Position numbers and translations under genes: made by a program. From NCBI GenBank assembly GCA_029253585.1, contig JAQWZF010000027.1, positions 1 through 59,617 of the forward strand: DNA of 59,617 bases, in the 5' to 3' direction. Source of the DNA: Gammaproteobacteria bacterium (GTDB lineage Bacteria; Pseudomonadota; Gammaproteobacteria; Pseudomonadales; Pseudohongiellaceae). Shown piece by piece: positions 1 through 6,606 of the stretch; the stretch's first letter is position 1, and each line of letters opens with the position of its first letter. The notes below the pieces were generated by a model that had not been told where the DNA came from, ran no database searches, and was given only the letters and a program-made list of their open reading frames with translations.

Positions 1-163
1 GCACAAGCTGGGCTTTTTTATGTATGGCGTTCAGTGATTGGATGAGACCCATCGATATGGTTCGACTAATTGCGCAAGCAATTTGCAACGAGCGCGCCAG
101 CGCGAAGCCCGCAGGGGACAAAAAGGCCTAAGCCTTTTTGGATTTTTCCGTCCCGAGCCACCA
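1..163 (+). repeat. Family C hairpin cassette, copy 1 (cut by window edge)
   Basis: A T-loop-like GGTTCGA at 59-65 is followed by an 80-nt insert (66-145) and then TTCCGTCCCGAGCCACCA (146-163), which looks like the 3' half of a tRNA T arm and acceptor ending in CCA. The insert folds into hairpins: AATTGC/GCAATT (68-73 with 78-83), GCGC/GCGC (92-95 with 100-103) and AAAAAGGC/GCCTTTTT (120-127 with 132-139). The upstream part (gcttttttatg, then ggatgaga.ccat) recurs at 9480-9533. The left end lies outside the window. Confidence 0.7.
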
Positions 164-198
164 TCTCTTTCTGGCCCATACTGGACATACTCCACAAC

Positions 199-222
199 CT
201 TAAGTTGTTAAATTGTTAGTGA
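199..222 (+). repeat. Family A half-repeat
   Basis: CTTAAGTTGTTAAATTGTTA with a diverged GTGTCCCC end. It matches one inverted end of the complete element at 476-614 and sits about 35 bp after a family C cassette, as the copies at 9638 and 11253 also follow C-like sequence. Confidence 0.55.
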
Positions 223-309
223 TGAGATTGACGCTCCCAACCGGCGTCGCAATGCGCCAAACTTAAAGTGCTTACACACATTTCAGTTAATCTAGCAGGA
301 GCGTCCATC

Positions 310-475
310 ATGACCGATCATAGTTTAGTTTCAATAGATTTGGCAAAAACTGTTTTTCAAGTCAGTCAGTTTTCAGATGACAATAAGATTCTGAGTAACA
401 AGAAAGTTTCTCGCAAAAAGCTCAGCCAGAAAATGGCTCAGCTAAGCCCTACGATTGTTGCCATGGGGAAACACA
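310..475 (+). pseudogene. IS110-family transposase, N-terminal fragment
   Basis: A start codon at 310, preceded by AGGAG at 297-301, opens a reading frame of about 55 residues. It contains SIDLAKTVFQV and LSNKKVSRKKL, the typical beginning of IS110-type DEDD transposases, in which the first catalytic aspartate lies in the I-D-L-A-K motif. Homology stops near VAM (about 465), where a family A inverted repeat begins at 476; the frame then runs into the repeat and ends at 489. A full transposase would be over 300 residues, so this is a dead fragment. Insertion of the family A element probably removed or displaced the rest. Confidence 0.8.
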
Positions 476-614
476 GGGGACACTCATAACTTAACAACTT
501 AAGAAAGTGTGAATGCAACTTCATGCCCGATTGCCCTGAGTCTCATTTCTTATTGCTGCCCTGTTCTCTATATCAAGACACTTCTCGCTAAGTTGTTAAG
601 TTATGAGTGTCCCC
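476..614. mobile_element. Family A MITE-like element with 26-bp perfect inverted ends
   Basis: The sequence starting GGGGACACTCATAACTTAAC at 476-501 is repeated exactly in reverse complement at 589-614. The 87 bp between the arms hold no gene. The element separates two unrelated transposase fragments (IS110 on the left, IS3 on the right), so it or a recombination between its copies probably created the junction. Other copies or halves are at 199, 9638, 11253, 48604 and 51604. A short non-coding element with inverted ends is most simply a non-autonomous transposable repeat; the mobilising enzyme is not in the window. Confidence 0.75.
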
Positions 615-1157
615 TCCTTTTCCCATGATCTGTTTGCGCTTACCCCTTCCCAGATCTCCATCGTCAACGCATCTAGCACCAGAGCGCTGTCATCCGAATT
701 ACCCATGGCCCAGCCAAGTACATTGCGGAAATACAAATCCAGTACTGTTGCCAAATACAACCAACCCTGTCGTGTAGAGATAAAGGTCGTATCCGATACA
801 CAGGCTTGCTTCGGTTGCGAAGCATGAAAACACCATTTCAGACGATCTGATGCCGGTGACAACGTGTTCTTTGAGTCAGTTGTGAAGACGAACTTCTTTG
901 CCATCTTCGACTGGATGCCGTTTTTACGCATCAATCGAGCGACTCAATTTTTACCCACTCGCTCACCAAATTCTTTCAAATCCTTATGGATTTTAGGCTA
1001 ACTATAGATCACACGACTCGCTTTGTGAAAAGCTAGGGTTCTAGCAGTTAGTTCTCGATTGGATTATTCTCTGACACTCGCAGGACGATCCAGCCACACG
1101 TAATAATCACTGGGAGATACGTCTAATACAGACGTATCCGTTAAACTGGAGGAGGTT
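596..1157 (-). pseudogene. IS3-family orfB transposase relic
   Basis: The downstream part (934 to 596) translates to a rve/DDE-type integrase core start: VSDTTFISTRQGWLYLATVL followed by D-L-Y-F-R, with the first catalytic Asp in VSD. Reading the same frame upstream gives recognisable IS3 orfB sequence (SPSDYYVWLDRPASVRE, then RELTARTLAFHKASRVIYS, then PKIHKDLKEFGERVGKN, then VARLMRKNGI). It is broken by three in-frame stops, TAA, TAG and TGA, between roughly 950 and 1080. The C-terminal half is missing; the frame ends inside the family A end at 589-614. It cannot make an active enzyme. Confidence 0.85.
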
Positions 1158-1280
1158 CAGAGTACTATGATTTGGTGTACTACTAAGAGATTATCTGTCT
1201 CGCTAGTTCAGAAGTAACTAGCAAACTCCAAAAAATCCAAAGGTGAGTGCCAGAAAATTTAGGAAACGTTGAAAGCAAAC

Positions 1281-2063
1281 TTACTTCGACCCCTTTGATT
1301 TCATATTCAACTTGTATTCATCAAGTTTCGAAAATAATGTCCCCGCCCCAAAGCCCATTTTCCACAGGCGAAACAGAAAACAATTTTTCAATACCCCAAT
1401 GCCATACACGACCGAGTTAGAGAAACTTATGGAACTCGCTTCTGGGAAGTAGCTAGTTGGGCAGGAGATTTCACCAAGCTTGAAATTCTCCGCTATGATT
1501 TGAGTTAGCATTTCGTTATCGAAGACGAAATTGTCGCTGTTGCGCAGTAGTGGCAGAGATTCCAGAACATTCCTACCAAATGCCCTGTAACCCGTATGAT
1601 ACTCGGATAGCTTTGCTCCCAGCATTATATTTTGGAATAACGTTAGCAGGCGATTGCTAAAGTATTTGTATCTGGGCATGCCGCCAGCTCGAGTTGTTTT
1701 TCCTAGTATGCGCGAGGCGATGACGGTGTCATAAACTCCGCTGGCAATCATGGACGCTAAGGCGGTGACTAACTTAGGTTCATATTGATAATCCGGGTGC
1801 ACCATGATTGCAATGTCCGCATCTAAATCTAGCGCCGCTTGATAGCAGGTTTTCTGATTTGCCCCGTAACCGCGATTTTGCTCGTGAACAATGGTAGTTA
1901 TGCCGAGTTTTTCAGCTACCTCGGCTGTGTCATCGGAACTGGCATCATCGACAAGTACGATGTCATCAACCACGTCCTTGGGTATGGCATGGTAGGTTTT
2001 CTCCAGTGTGAGCGCAGCCTCGTAGGCCGGCAAAACAACTACAATTCTCTTGCCCAACAACAT
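1281..2063 (-). CDS. Family 2 glycosyltransferase
   Basis: A 260-residue cytosolic glycosyltransferase of the GT-A fold. The nucleotide-sugar binding motif VDDASSDDT is at residues 38-46 and the metal-binding region HPDYQYEP at about 89-96. It resembles polyprenyl-phosphate glycosyltransferases, which move a sugar from a nucleotide donor to a lipid phosphate on the inner face of the membrane. There is no obvious C-terminal membrane domain. The start at 2063 has an AGGTGG ribosome site 5-6 nt upstream. It lies 19 bp after the GT-C glycosyltransferase gene on the same strand, which suggests that this protein makes the lipid-linked sugar donor used by its neighbour. The acceptor and sugar cannot be read from the sequence. 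Confidence 0.85.
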   Translation of the reverse strand: MLLGKRIVVVLPAYEAALTLEKTYHAIPKDVVDDIVLVDDASSDDTAEVAEKLGITTIVHEQNRGYGANQKTCYQAALDLDADIAIMVHPDYQYEPKLVTALASMIASGVYDTVIASRILGKTTRAGGMPRYKYFSNRLLTLFQNIMLGAKLSEYHTGYRAFGRNVLESLPLLRNSDNFVFDNEMLTQIIAENFKLGEISCPTSYFPEASSISFSNSVVYGIGVLKNCFLFRLWKMGFGAGTLFSKLDEYKLNMKSKGSK

Positions 2064-2082
2064 CTATTCCACCTATTTTCAG

Positions 2083-3729
2083 TTAATTTCGTTGTATCTC
2101 GAATGTTACAATAATGTTATCTTCGAAGATCGGTTCTCCGAAGTTTTGACGATAAAATTCTATGCAGGCGTCAAGACTATATTCTTCTACTATTACCGGC
2201 ACTACAATCTCTTCGTTCAGGTTCTTGTGAAATACTACGAAATCGACCCCACCATGAATCAGCGACTGTGGGTCATTCAGATAGTAAGAATTATTTATCG
2301 AAACTCTCTCTTTGTTAGAGAAAGCGATCTCTTCGACTCGGTCGAGTGAACAAAGGCCCTCGGTGTATCCGACAGCGATGGTCTGCTTGTTTAAGTGCTG
2401 ATAAAGCGGGAGATAGTCAAAATTGTAAAAGAACGGTGCCTGTACGATCAGCTTTTCTCCAGCTGGATATTCAGAAAGCTGCTCATAAAATGGGCTCACA
2501 TAGTCACCCAGCATTGACTCGTACAATCTATCGCCCAAAACTATTTCGCTAATTGTCATTAGAACAATATTGTTATTTGGGGAGTAATAAGATTTACGCA
2601 TTGGCCCAAGTAATAGTCCAACAATGAGAATAGTTATAGCCAGAGTTAATCCCAGAAATTCTTTGCGCTTACTGGAGTTTGTCAGTCGATCAGCAATCGC
2701 TGAAATGCCCATGCTAATTAATATGAAATAGAGAGGCGTGACTAGCAGAAGATATCTCGCGAGAATGACAATGTTCTCGGTACCCACTGGATTCGCAATC
2801 CTGATAGCCAATATCTGTATCAAAGTGATGGCAGACAGGTAAGCCAGAAATGAACTGCGTTGATACCAGGCCCTAACAACGCCAACACACGCCAGTAGAA
2901 CAGACAGGACTGTTATGCCTATTCCCGCATTGCCACTAAACAGAGGAACGATCCGCCAAATATCGGCGAGGTAAAAACTTCCACCACCGGATTTACCACT
3001 CAAGGCAGCGAAGTCATTTACCAATGGTGGCAATAGTAAAACTGCCAAAAGGAAAGCTGTAAGCAAGCCCAACCCCAACAAGGACATGATATCTTGGCGC
3101 TTTCTTTGCCATCCGCGCTTGATTCCATCACGGAAAATTACTACAGCAAAACAGACAATAAACGGACTCAAAACAAACGGGAGGTTGAGGACTAAGAAAT
3201 AGCCCGACATGGCGGCGCAGACCGCATAGAGTAACGCTACGCGTCGGCTACGTTTCTGCCACCACAAAAAGAAGAGAATTACAGCGCATACTGACAGTAG
3301 ATAAGCGATGGAATACGGCCTCGCAAACCTGCTCCAAATGATCAGCGCGGGAGAGACAGCCAACAGTCCGCCAACGATTACCGAAGTTGACCATCCCAGC
3401 GTACGAATGAGCATCAGCGGTACTATAACTATGGTAATGCAGCCAGCAATTGCAAAGGGTAGCTGAATCATCCATTGCTGCAAGCCAAAACTATCCAGCA
3501 TCAACTTATAATATAGGGCTATTGGAATGGAATGATCTGCGGCACCGAAACTAGTCGCAATATCAGCGTAGCCCGACAACAATGCTTTGTTGATTGCATG
3601 CCACTCATCGCCGGTAATTATTTGATCAGGCAGTTGGTAGAATCGGAGGAAAACACCTACAATCAGCGCGAGACTGAGAAACCAGATATTCTTATTCATT
3701 AGAAAAGATAAAATGGCTTTTGAGTTCAT
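2083..3729 (-). CDS. GT-C membrane glycosyltransferase (ArnT/PMT-like)
   Basis: A 548-residue polytopic inner-membrane protein. After the first membrane helix the periplasmic loop carries TGDEWH (residues 39-44), the acidic pair typical of PMT/ArnT-type GT-C enzymes, which use polyprenyl-phosphate sugars as donors. Around ten hydrophobic segments cover residues 15-380; the last 170 residues form a soluble, presumably periplasmic domain. It is first in a two-gene unit with the GT2 gene at 1281-2063. The start at 3729 has a weak ribosome site; an in-frame ATG twelve codons later is possible. The acceptor (lipid A, protein or glycan) is unknown. Confidence 0.8.
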   Translation of the reverse strand: MNSKAILSFLMNKNIWFLSLALIVGVFLRFYQLPDQIITGDEWHAINKALLSGYADIATSFGAADHSIPIALYYKLMLDSFGLQQWMIQLPFAIAGCITIVIVPLMLIRTLGWSTSVIVGGLLAVSPALIIWSRFARPYSIAYLLSVCAVILFFLWWQKRSRRVALLYAVCAAMSGYFLVLNLPFVLSPFIVCFAVVIFRDGIKRGWQRKRQDIMSLLGLGLLTAFLLAVLLLPPLVNDFAALSGKSGGGSFYLADIWRIVPLFSGNAGIGITVLSVLLACVGVVRAWYQRSSFLAYLSAITLIQILAIRIANPVGTENIVILARYLLLVTPLYFILISMGISAIADRLTNSSKRKEFLGLTLAITILIVGLLLGPMRKSYYSPNNNIVLMTISEIVLGDRLYESMLGDYVSPFYEQLSEYPAGEKLIVQAPFFYNFDYLPLYQHLNKQTIAVGYTEGLCSLDRVEEIAFSNKERVSINNSYYLNDPQSLIHGGVDFVVFHKNLNEEIVVPVIVEEYSLDACIEFYRQNFGEPIFEDNIIVTFEIQRN

Positions 3730-3825
3730 ATCTTGAGAATAGTTGCTTGAACTGTCTTAGCAAAGCTAGTTAACCGACAAGATTTGTCAACCCGATTGTC
3801 AAATAAATACGAGCCTCGAATTCCT

Positions 3826-4464
3826 ATGAAAAACTGGTATCGTGCCACATTACTGGTGTTAATAGCGGCTGCAGCCGGATTTTTACTGGCCGGGGGTGAG
3901 CAATATGTAACACTATTGAGCAACTACCTATCCTCACTACCCGAACCTATTTCTTCAATTCTTGCAGTTTGTGTTGTTGTTCTCGGCACGGTGTTGTTTA
4001 TTCCGAATTCCATACTTTTTATTGCTACTGGAGTCTTGTTTGGTGCCTATTGGGGTACACTTCTTAACGCGATCGGCTATCTAATTGGGTCCTCACTAGC
4101 ATTTCTTATCGCCCGATATATCGCTCGAGACTATATCATTTCCCGCGCAAATAAGAGAGTTTTGGCTGCGATTGAGAATGTAAGTTCAGAAGGCTGGCGT
4201 GCAGTCGCAATTTTACGTCTGGTACCAACTTTTCCCAGTTTTCTCATTAATTACATTCTTGGTGTGACAAGTATCCGACTGCCGGTTTATGCTTGGACCA
4301 GCCTAGTTTTCATATCCCCCGGGCTAACCATGTTCACCTATATCGGGGCGACGGGTCGGGCAGCATTGGATGGAGAAAACTCCATAGCAGGCGTGTTAAC
4401 AACGATCAGTCTTATTGTGTTGGTCGTTATTATAGGATTGATTGTGAGAAGGCGAAGAGACTGA
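3826..4464 (+). CDS. TVP38/TMEM64 (VTT domain) family membrane protein
   Basis: A 212-residue membrane protein with about five hydrophobic segments. The central stretch PNSILFIATGVLFGAYWG followed by G-Y-L-I-G-S-S-L-A-F matches the conserved VTT (formerly SNARE-associated) domain of the DedA/TVP38 superfamily. Members are thought to move lipids such as undecaprenyl phosphate or phospholipids across the membrane. The gene diverges from the glycosyltransferase pair, with less than 100 bp between them, so a role in lipid-carrier recycling for that pair is a reasonable inference. I chose ATG 3826; a TTG at 3784 extends the frame by 14 residues of non-membrane sequence. Confidence 0.75.
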   Translation: MKNWYRATLLVLIAAAAGFLLAGGEQYVTLLSNYLSSLPEPISSILAVCVVVLGTVLFIPNSILFIATGVLFGAYWGTLLNAIGYLIGSSLAFLIARYIARDYIISRANKRVLAAIENVSSEGWRAVAILRLVPTFPSFLINYILGVTSIRLPVYAWTSLVFISPGLTMFTYIGATGRAALDGENSIAGVLTTISLIVLVVIIGLIVRRRRD

Positions 4465-4502
4465 GTCAGTAAAAGATGCGCAGCGAATCAACGAAAAAAA
4501 AG

Positions 4503-4794
4503 GGGGTCAGAGTAGAAATACAGTGATATTAAGCACGCTCAATCGCTTTATTTTTAGCACACTTCTTAGCACACTCTGTTTTCGATCTTGTAACCTGCTG
4601 ATATTAAGAAGGAACCGGTCAAGCAGTCTTCTAAAAATCCTCGTGTCGGTGTTTCGACCAATTGCGAAGCAATTAGCAACGAGCGCACCAGCGCGAAGCC
4701 CGCAGGGGACAAAAAGGCCTAAGCCTGTTTGGATTCTTCCGTCCTGGTGAGCATTCACTTCACTCCCAAAACTACTGTATGTTTACTCCGCCCC
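4503..4794. mobile_element. Composite repeat: family B ends enclosing a family C cassette (copy 2)
   Basis: Bounded by GGGGTCAGAGTAGAAATACA (from 4503) and its reverse-complement form ACTGTATGTTTACTCCGCCC (from 4774). Inside are a leader with two direct repeats TTAGCACACT (4554-4563, 4566-4575), a tRNA-Phe-like segment (4631-4657) and a 79-nt insert (4658-4736) after TTTCGA. The insert holds hairpins AATTGC/GCAATT (4660-4665 with 4669-4674) and AAAAAGGC/GCCTGTTT (4711-4718 with 4723-4730). After it come TTCCGTCCTGG, the other half of a T arm. No protein is encoded. It lies between convergent genes. Confidence 0.7.
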
Positions 4795-4845
4795 TATTTA
4801 TTTAACCCTTTTTTATTTTGAAACTAAAATCAGCTCGTTGTTGAT

Positions 4846-5337
4846 CTAGTACTTAAGCGGTTTGCTAAACCACTTAGACAACAACTCGATTGACATAAGG
4901 CCAGAGTGAGATTGCTTATTGTGTTGAAAATCGAAGAAATAGCTGCGGGGCAACTCACCATACCAGCCTGGATCAATAGAGAAACGCAATCGCTCGGTAA
5001 AGCTATCAGCGAACATGTAGCTCTCCCTTTCATGTAGACCAGAGTCTTCCAGGAACTCAAGCGCTAATTCCCTATCCTCAATAGAGTCTGTAGAGATCAA
5101 AACAAATGGAAGATCAGGGTTTTTCTCCAATAAATCCCCCATCAAGTCCAGCTCTACCAGGCAGGGAGGGCAATCGACGGACCATAATCCCAGAAGAAAT
5201 TCAGAATTTTGGTACTGCTGCTTAATTTCGGCGAAAGTTACGGTAGTGAACGGTTTAAAGCTATCACCATGGCTAGCAGAAGCTAGGCCCATCAATGCTA
5301 TCAGAGCGAATCCGCGCAGGAATATTAGTGATTTCAC
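4846..5337 (-). CDS. Exported thioredoxin-like (TlpA/ResA-type) protein
   Basis: A 163-residue protein with an N-terminal signal sequence (hydrophobic FALIALMGLASA) and a thioredoxin-fold active site CPPC at residues 56-59 in the context LWSVDCPPCLVEL. TlpA/ResA-like proteins reduce or isomerise disulfides in the periplasm, often for metal-centre or cytochrome assembly. I chose GTG 5337: it lies 7 bp after the stop of the upstream BNR gene and directly precedes the signal peptide. It is last in a three-gene operon (TonB receptor, BNR protein, this gene), so its likely client is the cysteine-rich BNR protein. Confidence 0.75.
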   Translation of the reverse strand: MKSLIFLRGFALIALMGLASASHGDSFKPFTTVTFAEIKQQYQNSEFLLGLWSVDCPPCLVELDLMGDLLEKNPDLPFVLISTDSIEDRELALEFLEDSGLHERESYMFADSFTERLRFSIDPGWYGELPRSYFFDFQHNKQSHSGLMSIELLSKWFSKPLKY

Positions 5338-5344
5338 TCTTAGA

Positions 5345-6586
5345 CTAGTCACTGAAGTTAACTCCACCGGCGGAAGTAAAATTCTGAAATACATAGCCAT
5401 GTTCATCAGACTTCCAGCCCAAATATAATCCATCCTGATGACTGATAATAAGGGGATGATCTGAGCCCTCGCTTGTCGTCATCAGAGTTTCCGGATCGGA
5501 CCAGGTCTGACCATCATCCTTTGAGTAAATAAGTTGAAGCAGAGATTGCTGACCATCGAAGCCTTTCCAAACCAAATAGAGAGTGTCTTCATACTCTCCC
5601 AAAAAAGGATGACCTGCTCCTGGACTTCCATCGACCCGGTGCACGTTTTCAGGTTTGGCCGACTCAAATGAGAAACGCCCGTAGTAAATACCCTGATGAA
5701 GATCACCATTGGTGAACCAGCTCATGTGATAGTTTCCAGTTTGTTCAGACTGCACCATGGTTGGCCCATGATGTGGGCAGGCGTTTATCTGCCAATCATC
5801 ATAACTTGCGCGATGGGTTTCCAAAGTCTGACCATCGGGAGTCAACACTGCAATTGCATGGTCTCGGGTCATCTCGCCAAATATCTGCCGCCATAGGATG
5901 GCAATATTCTCCGGCCCTCGAGGTGCAATGGCTATTCGGCAGCACTCGCAGCTATGGTTAGCAACCCGATAATTTTGAGAAAAGGATTTACCCTGATCTT
6001 CTGAAACTGCATAGTAAACCGCTGCCCCCACATATTCCTCTTCTTCAGCTATGTGCGCTTCCAGGTCACGTTTGTCGATCCAGGTAATGTATAGCTGCCC
6101 AGCTTCTGTAAGAAATAGGCTTTCAAATCGATGTCCGGTAAACAATTTATCATCATTAACAGTGCGCGGCTCCTCAAAGTGCCGCCCTCCATCTGTGGAA
6201 CGACTAAAACGAATTTCTCCTGTAAACCTTGGTGAAGTCCTCAGAGTCCAGGACACATAGAGCGTCCCATCACGGTCTACAATGATTTTAGGTCTGTTCT
6301 CACCGTTGTGTTCCGCATCTTCAGGGACTGGATTGACCGCCACCGCCGCAGAATAATTCCTGCCTTCGTCATTGGAATAACTTACGTAGACATGCTCATT
6401 CTGAACAAAAGCAACCCAGAGTCGACCATCGTTTTCGAACGTAGCGCTGGGCGTTCCGCCACAATGAACTGATACAGAGGAAGCACAGTCCGCTGCCTGG
6501 GACGATGCACTTACACTAATTCCCAGCAGCAAGCACGTCAGCAATACACCCGCTAAAACATTATTCCGCTCTGCCATAGTTTTCAT
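5345..6586 (-). CDS. Exported BNR-repeat (sialidase-fold) protein with CECC motif
   Basis: A 413-residue exported protein: signal peptide at about residues 10-32, then at least four Asp-box (BNR) motifs of the S-x-D-x-G-x-x-(F/Y/W) type (SNDEGRNYS near 71, STDGGRHFE near 130, SEDQGKSFS near 195, SKDDGQTWS near 345). This is a sialidase-like beta-propeller. The catalytic arginine triad of true sialidases is not evident, so enzymatic sialidase activity is doubtful. Unusual cysteine/histidine clusters HSCECC (211-216) and CPHHGP (270-275) look like a metal or redox site. The gene lies 20 bp after the TonB receptor and 7 bp before a CPPC thioredoxin, so the three probably act together, perhaps in metal uptake. 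Confidence 0.75.
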   Translation of the reverse strand: MKTMAERNNVLAGVLLTCLLLGISVSASSQAADCASSVSVHCGGTPSATFENDGRLWVAFVQNEHVYVSYSNDEGRNYSAAVAVNPVPEDAEHNGENRPKIIVDRDGTLYVSWTLRTSPRFTGEIRFSRSTDGGRHFEEPRTVNDDKLFTGHRFESLFLTEAGQLYITWIDKRDLEAHIAEEEEYVGAAVYYAVSEDQGKSFSQNYRVANHSCECCRIAIAPRGPENIAILWRQIFGEMTRDHAIAVLTPDGQTLETHRASYDDWQINACPHHGPTMVQSEQTGNYHMSWFTNGDLHQGIYYGRFSFESAKPENVHRVDGSPGAGHPFLGEYEDTLYLVWKGFDGQQSLLQLIYSKDDGQTWSDPETLMTTSEGSDHPLIISHQDGLYLGWKSDEHGYVFQNFTSAGGVNFSD

Positions 6587-6606
6587 TGTTCTATCACACT
6601 TTTGTT

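Noticed and set aside
66..145. CRISPR array or integron attC sites in the family C cassettes
   Set aside because: There are no regularly spaced identical repeats with unique spacers, no cas genes, and the attC core motifs (GTTRRRY and RYYYAAC pairs) are not seen.
603..827. Plus-strand open frame over the IS3 relic
   Set aside because: The minus-strand frame has clear transposase motifs over the same bases; the plus-strand frame is its shadow.
5345..6586. True sialidase
   Set aside because: Asp boxes are present but the arginine triad and nucleophile tyrosine pattern could not be found, and the Cys/His clusters point elsewhere.
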